From: Rhodospirillales bacterium
GTDB lineage: Bacteria; Pseudomonadota; Alphaproteobacteria; Rhodospirillales_A; JACZKS01
DNA length: 21,252 nt
Direction of reading: 5' to 3'
Assembly (NCBI GenBank): GCA_018648445.1
Contig: JABGRG010000069.1
Coordinates: 1-21,252, forward strand
The stretch's first letter is position 1. Every line of letters begins with the position of its first letter. Positions 8,184 to 16,946 of this stretch are shown here, piece after piece. The notes beneath the pieces were generated by a model. The model had not been told where the DNA came from. It was given only the letters and a program-made list of their open reading frames with translations, and made no database searches. The position numbers were made by a program, and so were the translations under genes.

Positions 8184-9968
8184 CTAGTTCTTTTGCGTGG
8201 CCAAGGCTTCGATATCCACCTCGTCGATCTGCTCGGGACTCAGGTATTGCTTCGCGTATTCCAGATACGCGCCGGAGCGAAGGAACAGCTCAAACACTTC
8301 GTGATCAATGTGCTGGTCGTTTCGCATGAACGACATGATGCGCAGGCTTTCGCTCAGCGTCTTCGCCTTTTTGTAGGGCCGGTCCGATGCGGTGAGAGCT
8401 TCGTAAATATCGGCGACCGCCATGCAGCGTGCCGGGATCGACATATCGTCGCGAGTCAGGCGTTTCGGGTATCCGGTCCCGATCATGGTTTCATGATGAC
8501 CGCCCGCATATTCGGGAACGCGCCGCAAGTGCTTCGGGAACGGAAGCTGACCCAGCATGGAAATCGTCTGCACCATGTGATCGTTGATTTTGTAGCGTTC
8601 CTCGGCGGTCAGGGTTCCGCGCGCCACGCCAAGGTTATACACCTCGCCCAGATTGTATTTCTTTTCCGGCGTGTCGAGCTTGAAACCATGCGGATTGTCA
8701 GCCGGGATGAAATCGCCGGGATTGCGTTCGATGACGTGTTCGGGGCGGTCGGCCAGCAACGGCTCGCGGATCGGCAAGTCGGGCACGGGCGTCAACTCGA
8801 TGCGCCGTTCCTCTTCCTGCGAAATCCCAATCCGGTCATCCAGCGTGCGGCTCCATTCGATGCCTGCGATGGCGCTCAGGCGTTCGAGCTTTTCGGGCGC
8901 CATGAACTCGCCGCCAACATTGCATTCGGCAACGAACGCGTAGTCATCGTCCAACTGGGCCAAGCGTGCGTCACATTCCGCGCGCAACGCCTTTTCGTCG
9001 CCGCCATCCAAAATGCCTTTGAGGCAGGCGATTTCGGTGTCGCGTTTGATAACCTCGAAGCGCGTGCGGATTTCATGAATTCGGTTGTAGATGGTTTCCA
9101 GCTTGGTCGCCTTGTCGACCACGTATTCCGGCGTCGTTACTTTTCCGCAATCGTGCAACCACCCTGCGATGTGCAATTCGTACCATTCGTCTTCGGTCAG
9201 GTCGAAATCCGCAAAAGGCCCTTCCGTCGCTTTGCACGCCGCGTTGGCGATGATTTCGGTCAGTTCCGGGACGCGCTGGCAGTGCCCGCCGGTGTAAGGA
9301 GACTTGGCATCGATGGCGCCGGCCATTAACTCGATGAACGAGTCCAGCAATTTCCGTTGGGCATCAATGAGCTGCTGGTTGTCCAGCGCCACGGCCGCCT
9401 GCGAAGTCAGGGCCTCAATCAATGGCCGGATTTCATCACTGAACGGGATGACTTCGCCGGTTTCGGTATCCTGTGCATTCAGAAGCTGCAACACGCCGAT
9501 GACGTCGCGTTCATGGTTCTTCAGCGGGACGGTCAGGAAAGACTTGGAACGAAAACCCGTTCCTTCGTCAAACTTTTTGGTCCCGGAAAAATCGAACTCG
9601 TCGGTCTCATAGGCATCCGGAATGTTAATTGACTTGCCGGTAAGGGCGGAATGGGTGGCCACGTTCTTGTGATTGGGGGCCTGCGTCTCGGCGTCGAACA
9701 TCCTTAGTGCCGGGAAGGGGATTTCCTTTCCGGTGGTTCCGCCCATGGCGATGCCAAGTGAATCGGTGCGCATGATCTCGAAGCGCAGTTCGTTTTCCTC
9801 GGTCTTAAGGTAGAGGGTGCCGCCATCGGCATTGCAAAGACCCTTGGCCTCAAGGAGGATACGCTCCATCAGACGATTGTGATTTCGCTCCCTGGATAGC
9901 GCGATGCCGATTTGAATCAGCCGCTCAAAACGCGCGGCATCTTCGCTGAACGCCGTGGTGCCGGTCAT
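8184..9968 (-). CDS. GAF-HD-GYP phosphohydrolase with a large insertion
   Basis: A 594-residue soluble signalling protein. Residues about 15-200 form a GAF sensor domain ('SFLTVPLKNHERDVIGVLQL' is the typical strand-helix end). An HD-GYP domain follows, with 'AIDAKSPYTGGHCQRV' (219-232), the HD pair in WLHDCGK (270-276), HHETMIGTGYP (491-501) and ADIYEALTASDRPY (519-532). HD-GYP enzymes hydrolyse cyclic di-GMP, and all listed metal-site residues appear intact. About 160 residues (roughly 291-452) are inserted between the HD motif and the GYP helix; this part is acidic and has no family I recognise. The ATG at 9968 is preferred over a GTG at 10019. No membrane segment or partner gene is visible. 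Confidence 0.88.
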   Translation of the reverse strand: MTGTTAFSEDAARFERLIQIGIALSRERNHNRLMERILLEAKGLCNADGGTLYLKTEENELRFEIMRTDSLGIAMGGTTGKEIPFPALRMFDAETQAPNHKNVATHSALTGKSINIPDAYETDEFDFSGTKKFDEGTGFRSKSFLTVPLKNHERDVIGVLQLLNAQDTETGEVIPFSDEIRPLIEALTSQAAVALDNQQLIDAQRKLLDSFIELMAGAIDAKSPYTGGHCQRVPELTEIIANAACKATEGPFADFDLTEDEWYELHIAGWLHDCGKVTTPEYVVDKATKLETIYNRIHEIRTRFEVIKRDTEIACLKGILDGGDEKALRAECDARLAQLDDDYAFVAECNVGGEFMAPEKLERLSAIAGIEWSRTLDDRIGISQEEERRIELTPVPDLPIREPLLADRPEHVIERNPGDFIPADNPHGFKLDTPEKKYNLGEVYNLGVARGTLTAEERYKINDHMVQTISMLGQLPFPKHLRRVPEYAGGHHETMIGTGYPKRLTRDDMSIPARCMAVADIYEALTASDRPYKKAKTLSESLRIMSFMRNDQHIDHEVFELFLRSGAYLEYAKQYLSPEQIDEVDIEALATQKN

Positions 9969-10019
9969 CCCTGCTACCCCCAAATGCCACTCAGGCCGAA
10001 CCCGGGCAGTGTCACGCAC

Positions 10020-10361
10020 TTCCCCAATCTAACGGGGATTGTATGCCACTACGGTTTCACAATGGTTAACCCCGCCACCGATTACAACCGCCCGTCGGCG
10101 GCCCGAGGCAAAGTTTTAGGCTTTTTTATTATTTCACCACACATAATTGGCCTTAATCCGAAAAAAATCCTTGACAAAGGTGGTTTGTTATGATTTACTA
10201 CAATCAGCGAAAGGGATAAGTGCGCCCAAATTAAACCGGCAAAGGCCCAAAACGCCCCCCCCCTGTACGTGATGATGCGTCCAGCCGACGGCTGTTCTGT
10301 TGCGATCTGCCCAAATCCCACTATCATGGATTGATGAGCGTTGGGAATTGAGGGTGTTCCC
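10020..10361. other. Long intergenic stretch before the left accessory island
   Basis: I see no convincing gene in these 342 bases. The stretch is AT-rich around 10110-10205, unlike its neighbours. It holds a TTGACA box at 10171, the leader block at 10206-10230 and a run of nine C at 10255-10263. The short open frames across it lack ribosome sites and family resemblance. Confidence 0.6.
10171..10230 (+). promoter_or_regulatory. Leader element A, related to leader at 19439
   Basis: TTGACA (10171-10176) is followed by AT-rich sequence and a 25-base block (10206-10230, beginning AGCGAAAGGGATAAG) that matches 21 of 25 bases of the block at 19475-19499. The distance from TTGACA to the block is 35 bases here and 36 there. 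Unlike the second copy, the -10 box is unclear: TATGAT is only 12 bases from TTGACA, and at 17-18 bases only TTTACT or TTACTA is found. This may be a decayed copy. Confidence 0.55.
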
Positions 10362-10436
10362 ATGACCGAGAAACCGAAACGCAAGGGGTGGAAATGGATC
10401 GCCTTGCGGATGCCGGACAAACGGCGAATGACCTAG
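10362..10436 (+). CDS. Short basic peptide, hypothetical
   Basis: A 24-residue frame (MTEKPKRKGWKWIALR...) with a GAGGG ribosome site eight bases before its ATG. It is very basic and overlaps the next gene in another frame. It could be a translated leader peptide, or the broken 5' end of a longer gene whose rest is the 10394 frame, with a shift near the AAGGGGTGG run. No function can be named. Confidence 0.35.
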   Translation: MTEKPKRKGWKWIALRMPDKRRMT

Positions 10437-10618
10437 GCGTCAACGGCCCGGTCCATGCGCAGGATACCGAGGTTGTCCACGTCACACCCGGCGAAATTGT
10501 CATCCCCCCCAGCGCCCAGACACCGGAACTGATGCAAACGCTGCACAACGAACTGGGTGATGATCTGTTGCAATACACCGTCGGTTCCGGCTTTGAGCGA
10601 CTTCAGTGCGACCGATGA
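10394..10618 (+). CDS. Small phage-type protein with 'VTPGEIVIPP' motif
   Basis: A 74-residue protein with an AAGGGG ribosome site before its ATG. Its centre, 'VVHVTPGEIVIPPSAQTPEL' (about residues 27-46), and the following 'DLLQYTVGSGFER' resemble the C-terminal ends of phage virion proteins in which a 'TPGE(I/F)V' strand precedes a helix. The same idea recurs in each repeat of the 761-residue protein (EGEFVLSR, EGAFVVSR). It may be the surviving end of a longer tail or virion gene; a short basic frame overlaps its start. Exact role unknown. Confidence 0.55.
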   Translation: MDRLADAGQTANDLGVNGPVHAQDTEVVHVTPGEIVIPPSAQTPELMQTLHNELGDDLLQYTVGSGFERLQCDR

Positions 10619-10644
10619 TTTAGTGCACTCTGCGCCTTCCCTTT

Positions 10645-10673
10645 TTGCGAAAACTCGGCAATTCGCCTAATCT
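10645..10673 (+). promoter_or_regulatory. Promoter of the lipoprotein gene pair
   Basis: TTGCGA (10645-10650), a 17-base spacer and TAATCT (10668-10673). Transcription would begin near 10680, about 25 bases before the lipoprotein ATG, which suggests that this pair is expressed separately from the upstream phage-type gene. Confidence 0.45.
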
Positions 10674-10705
10674 GTATGTCTCGTATCGGGAAAAGGGGAA
10701 GTGAT

Positions 10706-11260
10706 ATGGCAATTCTAATTCGTTTGGTTGCGTTAGGGGTTCTCGCAATCTCGCTGGCAAGTTGCAGCGGTCCTCACGACCACGCAAAGCTCGATTCCAT
10801 AATGCACCTCACCGAATGCGGGAAATTCGATGAATACCGAGATCACGTTGGAAGCCCTGACGTCGATACTCCGGGAGAGTGTGTCAGGGTACTACTTAGT
10901 GAGAAACCCCTGCCGCAAAGATGTACTAGCGTCGGTTCTCTGGGAGAATGTGCCACGACATTATTCATTGAGAAATTGCTGCCGCAAATTGGCGGCAAGG
11001 ATATTTCTTACGTTTCGTCTCAACTTGAAAAGGAGGGGTTTTCATGCGGACAAATCGTATTTGTCGAACCGGACACCAAAACCGAAACCTGCCGCATCCT
11101 GCACCGCTGGTTATCCCCACATTTGGTGTTCGGATACAACGACGTCGGTTATCGGGATTGGACCGTCGTCGCGACAAAGCAAGCTAGCAATCCCATTAAA
11201 ATCGTAGTCACCAGGAAATTCCTTGGTGACAAATTACCTGACACGGAGAATAGAAAATGA
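10706..11260 (+). CDS. Lipoprotein with an internal repeat, unknown function
   Basis: A 184-residue protein with a clear lipoprotein signal: a basic start, hydrophobic stretch and lipobox LASC ending at Cys20. It should be lipid-anchored at the membrane after processing. The mature part contains two diverged copies of a 17-residue unit, TPGECVRVLLSEKPLPQ (55-71) and SLGECATTLFIEKLLPQ (78-94), identical at 9 positions and 23 residues apart. The start at 10706 follows an AAGGGGAAG ribosome site. Its stop overlaps the start of the 761-residue gene as ATGA, so the two are translationally coupled. I do not recognise the family. An immunity- or chaperone-like role for its partner is possible but unproven. 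Codon use is more AT-rich than in the housekeeping genes. Confidence 0.75.
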   Translation: MAILIRLVALGVLAISLASCSGPHDHAKLDSIMHLTECGKFDEYRDHVGSPDVDTPGECVRVLLSEKPLPQRCTSVGSLGECATTLFIEKLLPQIGGKDISYVSSQLEKEGFSCGQIVFVEPDTKTETCRILHRWLSPHLVFGYNDVGYRDWTVVATKQASNPIKIVVTRKFLGDKLPDTENRK

Positions 11261-13542
11261 CTGATAAGAAAACTCAAGACGGCTGGACGATCCAGTCCCG
11301 CCAACTCGGCGTTGCCGGGCTTGGCGGCCACAATTACCTCGCACTCGTTGATCCCCAAGGGGTCGTTCGCCAGGAAATCCACGGATGGATGACGGAGGAC
11401 GATAAATTAAGTTTCACATTTATCGACAGAGACGACTTAAGCGACGACATGAAGGAAAAAATCAATGATGTTGGCAAGCAACCCGCAGTGAAAGGTGCGG
11501 AAGTCAATGTTCCCCTGAACGGACGGTCCGTGTGGGATATGTGGGCTGGTGCTTTGACATCGGCAATGAGTCACCACAAACAAGCGGAATACTCATGGAA
11601 TGGAGCGCGCGTAAGCTCGGTGGATGGCGCCCGGTTTCACAACAGCAATGGATTCTGGAGCGCCGTTCTCGGCGATATTGGCGTCAACTGGGAAGATGTC
11701 GAGCCTGACAGCTGGCTCCGCACCACCCCCGGCAAAGAATATCCGCTCCCTGAAGTTGCGAAAGGGCCAAAATTTGCAAACGAAAAAATATCCCCGAACA
11801 TGAACGCCGCCACCGATGCCTGGGCCGAAGTGTCGGCTTATGCGGTTGGAGATCATGTCGGGTTGTCGAAAGACCAATCGGTCGCGCTGGCCCAAGAAGC
11901 GAAGCAGAAGGGAGCAGACTGGTGGGCCGCCGCGCTGGCATCCGAGGCTGACCGGTTGATGAATGATGCCGAGTATGCGCCACGCAAATCCGAACAAACG
12001 GGCAACAACAGACTCCCGGAAGAGGGCATTCAGCTCGCCATGACCGGAGCGTTACCCTCTGGCTTCTTTGGTGATTCCACCCCGCCCGCGCCCGGCAAAC
12101 GGGACGTTGGCTGGACCGATTCCGATTTCAATCGCTTCACCAAGGCCTTGAGCGAAAACGCCAAGCGCGCGTCAAAGCCCGTCACGCCGGACAAAACGCC
12201 GAACGTAGCGAAGGGTGTGCCGACGTATGGCAAGGGTGGTGCGGTGCAAGGCGTGAAGGAAGCCGAGAAGCGCGCCGACGCCGACCCCGGCAAAGACAAT
12301 AAGTATGCTCCGGTTTCGGGCTGGAACGAGTTGAGCGCGTCCGCGCGCCGCCATGCCGACGGGGTGCGCGAAATGGGTAAAAGCCGCAACGCCAATCGAC
12401 TGAGCCAGGGCAAAAACACCACCCTGGGTTCGTCGCCGTTCAACAAGGCCGGTGAGCCCGAAGCCCGCGCCGCTGAGCGCCGCAAAGGCCCGCTCGCGGC
12501 CCTGGGCGCTGCAGGCAATGACATCATCAACTACGGCGAAGGCGCTGACCAAAGCAAATCTGCGTCTGGCGGAAAGAAGGAGCCGTTTTCCAACGGAACC
12601 CTCGGCAAGGGTCCGGACGGAAGAGACGACTGGTTCACGCCGAACAATACCAACCGCTCGGTCACCGGAAAACCCTCCGGCATCGAACGCGCGTTCAACA
12701 GCCTGTTCGGCAACGCCACCAACTGGGCCGGGCACGGCAGCTACTACTCCGGCGACGACGGTGGCAGTCACGAAGATGAAGATGGCGGGAATAACGACGA
12801 TATCTCCGTCGACGGCGCTCCCGATGACGGTATCTATCATGTGGGCGGCGTTGTCAGCGACGACGATCCCGTCATCAACGAAGACATCGTCGCCGTGACC
12901 GCGCAGGAGGGCGAGTTCGTATTGAGCCGCGCGGCCCTATCCATGCTGGGCGAGGAATTGGTCGGGCGGGTCAACGGCGCGTTGCGCACCGGCAATCGCG
13001 AAACCATTGCGCGGCTGCGTGGGGTGCTGAATTCGCGGCTGGGCGGCCATGACGCCTTACCCGAAGCCGATATTAAAGCGTCTATGAACGAGCGGCCTTA
13101 TTGGGACCAAAACGACCCCGGCCACACGTCGGCGCACGCCCGCGTCGCCCGCGAGTTCCGCGTCGCTTTCCCCGGTCATTCGGATATGGACAAGGCCGAG
13201 CACATCGGCGGCATGATCACCGATCATGATCCCGACACGTGTCTGGACGACTATAAGATCGACATCCCCGAAGGCGCGTTCGTGGTCTCGCGCGTGGCCA
13301 CCAAGCTGGCGGGCCTCCCCGCGCTCATGCGCCTCAACGCCCTGGCCGAAGGCAACGACGCCGCGCTGGCCGCCACCCTCAAGCGCGAACTGGAAGCCGC
13401 GCTCGGCATCCAACGCCCGACAACCGAGGCCGAGCTAAAGGCCATGATGCACGATCCGCGCTACACCGACGCCCAGCACCCCGAACACACCGCCTACCGC
13501 CAAATGATCGCCAATGGGTTCAGGGCCGCGCTTCCGGGGTGA
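11257..13542 (+). CDS. Large phage-like protein: papain-like N-terminus, linker, two C-terminal repeats
   Basis: A 761-residue protein. The N-terminal part (about 1-170) contains GVAGLGGHNYLALVD and later HNSNGFWSAVLGDIGV, a His-then-Asn/Ser order that recalls permuted papain-like (NlpC/P60-related) folds; a catalytic Cys is not evident. Residues about 270-525 are Gly-, Lys- and Asp-rich, probably disordered, and end in a very acidic stretch. Residues 528-640 and 649-761 are two tandem 113-residue repeats that align without gaps at about one third identity. Each has an acidic start, an E-G-x-F-V-x-S-R strand, a helix and an ending like 'DPRYTDAQHPEHTAY...GF(R)AALPG', which resembles C-terminal tails of phage virion proteins. 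No signal peptide is visible. Start and neighbour: ATGA overlap with the lipoprotein gene. Confidence 0.75.
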   Translation: MTDKKTQDGWTIQSRQLGVAGLGGHNYLALVDPQGVVRQEIHGWMTEDDKLSFTFIDRDDLSDDMKEKINDVGKQPAVKGAEVNVPLNGRSVWDMWAGALTSAMSHHKQAEYSWNGARVSSVDGARFHNSNGFWSAVLGDIGVNWEDVEPDSWLRTTPGKEYPLPEVAKGPKFANEKISPNMNAATDAWAEVSAYAVGDHVGLSKDQSVALAQEAKQKGADWWAAALASEADRLMNDAEYAPRKSEQTGNNRLPEEGIQLAMTGALPSGFFGDSTPPAPGKRDVGWTDSDFNRFTKALSENAKRASKPVTPDKTPNVAKGVPTYGKGGAVQGVKEAEKRADADPGKDNKYAPVSGWNELSASARRHADGVREMGKSRNANRLSQGKNTTLGSSPFNKAGEPEARAAERRKGPLAALGAAGNDIINYGEGADQSKSASGGKKEPFSNGTLGKGPDGRDDWFTPNNTNRSVTGKPSGIERAFNSLFGNATNWAGHGSYYSGDDGGSHEDEDGGNNDDISVDGAPDDGIYHVGGVVSDDDPVINEDIVAVTAQEGEFVLSRAALSMLGEELVGRVNGALRTGNRETIARLRGVLNSRLGGHDALPEADIKASMNERPYWDQNDPGHTSAHARVAREFRVAFPGHSDMDKAEHIGGMITDHDPDTCLDDYKIDIPEGAFVVSRVATKLAGLPALMRLNALAEGNDAALAATLKRELEAALGIQRPTTEAELKAMMHDPRYTDAQHPEHTAYRQMIANGFRAALPG
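12838..13176 (+). repeat. Tandem protein repeat, copy 1 of 2
   Basis: Encodes residues 528-640 of the 761-residue protein, beginning HVGGVVSDDDP and ending REFRVAFPG. It aligns end to end with copy 2 without gaps. Confidence 0.8.
13201..13539 (+). repeat. Tandem protein repeat, copy 2 of 2
   Basis: Encodes residues 649-761, beginning HIGGMITDHDP and ending NGFRAALPG. It is separated from copy 1 by eight residues. Confidence 0.8.
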
Positions 13543-13734
13543 GCGACGGCCAGTCGCCTCGAAGCTCGACGACGGAAATTCGAAAAAATCCGTCGCCATG
13601 GGCCTCAGCGCCAACGGCGCCCTCGACTTTACCTCAACATTCGGGAAGATGCCGGGGTTCGACTGAGACGCGTGATGCGTTGCGTGAGCGGCAAAAGCAG
13701 GGCAAATTAGCCCTCGGCAGCACCAGGGGGAAAC

Positions 13735-15255
13735 ATGGCTTACGCGAGCCTTCGGGAGTTTGTGGAACGACTTGAACGCGAGGGACGTCTGGTTCGGGTG
13801 TCCGAACCCGTATCCCCCGTTCTGGAAATGACCGAAATTCAGACCCGCCTGCTGGCCGAGGGCGGGCCCGCCGTGCTGTTTGAGAATGTTACCAGCGGTG
13901 ATGGCAAGGCTTACCCCATGCCGGTGCTGGTCAATTTGTTCGGTACGGTGGAGCGCGTCGCGTGGGGCATGAACCGCGAACCGGGCGACTTGCGCGAAAT
14001 CGGCGAGATGCTGGCTTTCCTGCGCCAGCCCGAACCGCCGGGCGGCTGGCGCGAAGCATTCGAGATGCTGCCGGTTCTGAAAACCGTGATGACCATGCGC
14101 CCGAAAACGACCTCGCGCGCCGCCTGCCAGGAGGTTGTTCTGGAAGGCGACGACGTGGACCTGGCGGCCCTGCCCATCCAGACCTGTTGGCCCGGCGAGC
14201 CCGCGCCGCTGATTACGTGGCCCCTGGTGGTCACGCGCGGCCCCGAGGCCGAAGACGGCAGCGACAAGCGCGACGACTATAATCTGGGCGTCTATCGCAT
14301 GCAGGTGACCGGCAAAAACACGACGCTGATGCGCTGGTTGCGCCACCGGGGCGGGGCGCAGCAGTTCGCCCGCTGGAAAGCCGTGCGAAATGATCCCATG
14401 CCGGTGGCCGCTGTCATCGGGGCTGATCCGGGCTGTATTCTGGCCGCCGTAACGCCGGTTCCAGACACCCTGTCGGAATATCAGTTCGCCGGCCTACTTC
14501 GCGGGCAAAAAGTTGATCTGGTGGATTGCAAGACGGTGCCGCTAAAGGTTCCGGCCAGCGCCGAGATCGTGCTGGAGGGCCATGTTTCGCTAACCGAGGA
14601 GGGCGATGAAGGCCCCTACGGCGATCACACCGGTTATTACAATGCAACCGAACGTTTCCCGGTCTTCACCATCAGCGCCATCACCATGCGCAAAAAGCCG
14701 ATCTATCTGTCGACCTTTACCGGAAGGCCGCCGGACGAGCCGTCGGTTCTGGGCGAGGCGCTGAACGAGGTGTTTATCCCGCTGTTTCAGCAGCAGTTCC
14801 CCGAGATCGTCGATTTCTGGCTGCCGCCGGAAGGTTGCTCGTACCGGATGGCGGTGGTTTCCATGCGCAAGGCGTATCCGGGCCATGCCAAGCGGGTCAT
14901 GATGGGGGTTTGGTCATACCTGCGTCAGTTCATGTACACCAAGTTTGTCATCGTCGTGGACGCCGACTTGAACGCGCGGGACTGGAACGACGTGATCTGG
15001 GCCATATCAACCAATGTGGACCCCGCGCGCGACATCACCCTGATTGAGAACACGCCCATTGATTATCTGGATTTCGCGTCGCCGGAATCCGAGTTGGGCA
15101 GCAAGATGGGCATCGACGCTACGGCCAAAACGCCGCCGGAAACAAGGCGCGAATGGGGGCGAAAGCTGACCATGAGCGATGACGTGATCGAGGAAGTCTC
15201 CAGAAAATGGGCAAAATTGGGCCTGCCCGGCACGGGCAAACCGATCTGGAAGTGA
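13735..15255 (+). CDS. ubiD: 3-octaprenyl-4-hydroxybenzoate decarboxylase
   Basis: A 506-residue UbiD-family decarboxylase that removes the carboxyl group from the prenylated hydroxybenzoate made by UbiA, using prenylated FMN. The prFMN/metal segment NLGVYRMQ (183-190) and the active-site region [11 protein letters not shown] (292-302) are intact. Length matches E. coli UbiD (497). The ATG at 13735 has an AGGGGGA ribosome site. It stands alone between the left accessory island and lysS; no UbiX gene is in the window. Its codon use and GC agree with host genes, so the accessory island ends before it. Confidence 0.94.
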   Translation: MAYASLREFVERLEREGRLVRVSEPVSPVLEMTEIQTRLLAEGGPAVLFENVTSGDGKAYPMPVLVNLFGTVERVAWGMNREPGDLREIGEMLAFLRQPEPPGGWREAFEMLPVLKTVMTMRPKTTSRAACQEVVLEGDDVDLAALPIQTCWPGEPAPLITWPLVVTRGPEAEDGSDKRDDYNLGVYRMQVTGKNTTLMRWLRHRGGAQQFARWKAVRNDPMPVAAVIGADPGCILAAVTPVPDTLSEYQFAGLLRGQKVDLVDCKTVPLKVPASAEIVLEGHVSLTEEGDEGPYGDHTGYYNATERFPVFTISAITMRKKPIYLSTFTGRPPDEPSVLGEALNEVFIPLFQQQFPEIVDFWLPPEGCSYRMAVVSMRKAYPGHAKRVMMGVWSYLRQFMYTKFVIVVDADLNARDWNDVIWAISTNVDPARDITLIENTPIDYLDFASPESELGSKMGIDATAKTPPETRREWGRKLTMSDDVIEEVSRKWAKLGLPGTGKPIWK

Positions 15256-15264
15256 AGCGTTCTG

Positions 15265-15293
15265 TTGACGGGTGCGGCGCGGGCTTCTAGGTT
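15265..15293 (+). promoter_or_regulatory. Promoter of the lysyl-tRNA synthetase gene
   Basis: TTGACG (15265-15270), 17 bases, then TAGGTT (15288-15293), a common alphaproteobacterial sigma-70 pattern. It lies in the 92-base gap after ubiD and leaves a leader of about 50 bases. Confidence 0.55.
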
Positions 15294-15347
15294 CCGGCCC
15301 CGGTATTTGCCAAATTCACGAAAATGACGAGTTCGAGGGAAACAAAC

Positions 15348-16931
15348 ATGTCTGACGTTCGCGCGTTCGCCGAAAAAAGTAATGCCTGGCCCTTTGCCGA
15401 GGCGCGAAGCGTGCTTAAACGACTGAACGGCAAGACGCCTGATAAAGGCTACGTCCTGTTTGAAACGGGCTACGGTCCGTCGGGGCTGCCGCACATCGGC
15501 ACGTTTGGAGAGGTCGCGCGAACCTCCATGGTGCGCCACGCGTTTGCCCAGTTGTCGGACATTCCAACACGGCTGTTCGCGTTTTCCGATGACATGGACG
15601 GTCTTCGCAAGGTCCCCGACAACATGCCCAACCGCGAGATGGTATTGGAACATCTCGGCAAGCCGTTGACCGAAATTCCCGATCCGTTCGGAACCCACGA
15701 CAGCTTCGGTGAGCATAACAACGCCATGCTGCGTGAATTTCTGGACAGCTTCGGCTTTGACTACGAGTTTGTCAGTTCGACCGAGTGTTACCGAAGCGGG
15801 CGTTTCGACGAGGCGCTGCTTGGCGTGCTGCGCAAGTATGAAGCGGTCATGAACGTCATTTTGCCGACCTTGGGTCCCGAACGGCGCGCCACCTACAGCC
15901 CGTTCCTTCCCGTTTGCCAAAAGACCGGCCACGTATTGCAGGTGCCCATGGTTCACATGGACGCCGACGCCGGAACCATCGTTTACGAGGACGAAGACGG
16001 GTCGAAAATTGAAACACCGGTCACCGGCGGCCGCTGTAAATTACAGTGGAAACCCGACTGGGCCATGCGCTGGGCAGCACTGGGCGTGGACTACGAAATG
16101 TCGGGCAAGGACCTGATCGATTCGGTCAAGCTTTCGGGAAAAATCTGCCGAATTCTGGGCGGCACCCCGCCCGCCGGATTTACCTATGAGCTGTTTCTGG
16201 ACGAAAACGGCGAAAAAATTTCGAAATCCAAGGGCAATGGTCTGGCCGTCGAGGAATGGCTGCGTTACGCGCCGCCGGAAAGCCTGTCGCTGTTCATGTA
16301 CCAGAAACCGAAAACGGCGAAGCGCCTGTTTTTCGATGTCATACCCCGCAACGTGGATGACTATTTCAGTCATCTTGGCAATTTCGACAAGCTGGAAGAC
16401 TGCAAGAAAATCGACAACCCGCTTTGGCACATCCACCGGGGTTCACCTCCGGCAGAAAAGGCGCACCTTAGCTTCAACATCCTGCTCAATCTGGCGGGCG
16501 TTTGTCATACCGAAGAAAAAAGCGTGCTGTGGCACTTCATTACGCGCTATCGGCCCGACGCCACGCCCGAAAGTGCGCCGCTGCTTGATCGGCTGGTCGA
16601 ATACGCCATCAATTATTACCGGGATTTCGTCAAGCCTTCCAAGGTTTACCGGTTGCCTGACGAGACCGAACGGGCGGCGTTGGAAGAACTTGTGCAAGCC
16701 CTGAAAAAACTTCCGGCGGACGCCACGGCGGAAGACATCCAGACCGAGGTTTACGAGATCGGCAAAAGCCACGATTTCGCGGACCTGAAATCGTGGTTCC
16801 GCGCGCTCTATGAAACGCTTCTGGGCCAATCGCAGGGACCGCGCATGGGATCATTCATCGCGCTCTATGGGCGCGACGAATCCGTCTCGTTGATAAACAA
16901 GGTGATCGCCGGCGAAGACCTGAACGCCTGA
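15348..16931 (+). CDS. lysS: Class I lysyl-tRNA synthetase
   Basis: A 527-residue class I LysRS, the form used by archaea, spirochaetes and many alphaproteobacteria in place of the class II enzyme. It charges tRNA-Lys. The HIGH-type motif is PHIGT (residues 48-52) and the KMSKS-type loop is KISKS (290-294), both in the usual context ([26 protein letters not shown]). The start at 15348 has a GAGGG ribosome site nine bases upstream; an earlier ATG at 15324 is less likely. The last two codons and stop fall in a palindrome shared with the convergent aminotransferase gene. Confidence 0.95.
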   Translation: MSDVRAFAEKSNAWPFAEARSVLKRLNGKTPDKGYVLFETGYGPSGLPHIGTFGEVARTSMVRHAFAQLSDIPTRLFAFSDDMDGLRKVPDNMPNREMVLEHLGKPLTEIPDPFGTHDSFGEHNNAMLREFLDSFGFDYEFVSSTECYRSGRFDEALLGVLRKYEAVMNVILPTLGPERRATYSPFLPVCQKTGHVLQVPMVHMDADAGTIVYEDEDGSKIETPVTGGRCKLQWKPDWAMRWAALGVDYEMSGKDLIDSVKLSGKICRILGGTPPAGFTYELFLDENGEKISKSKGNGLAVEEWLRYAPPESLSLFMYQKPKTAKRLFFDVIPRNVDDYFSHLGNFDKLEDCKKIDNPLWHIHRGSPPAEKAHLSFNILLNLAGVCHTEEKSVLWHFITRYRPDATPESAPLLDRLVEYAINYYRDFVKPSKVYRLPDETERAALEELVQALKKLPADATAEDIQTEVYEIGKSHDFADLKSWFRALYETLLGQSQGPRMGSFIALYGRDESVSLINKVIAGEDLNA

Positions 16932-16946
16932 AAAAATCAGGCGTTC
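16922..16946. terminator. Shared bidirectional terminator-like palindrome
   Basis: A perfect 10-bp inverted repeat, GAACGCCTGA (16922-16931) and TCAGGCGTTC (16937-16946), with an AAAAA loop. It contains the final codons and stops of both convergent genes, so both proteins end Asn-Ala. The downstream T-tracts are short in both directions, so termination strength is uncertain. Confidence 0.6.

Noticed and set aside
9912..10193. Open frame in the stretch before the left island.
   Set aside because: It begins inside the HD-GYP gene on the opposite strand and has no ribosome site or family resemblance.
10255..10263. Run of nine C as a phase-variation tract.
   Set aside because: It does not lie in a supported coding frame or between promoter boxes.
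13514..13666. A 50-residue frame ending NGALDFTSTFGKMPGFD downstream of the 761-residue gene, and an overlapping GTG frame at 13539.
   Set aside because: The first reads like protein at its end, but it has no ribosome site and overlaps the repeat coding region; the second is low-complexity. Neither can be supported without homologues.
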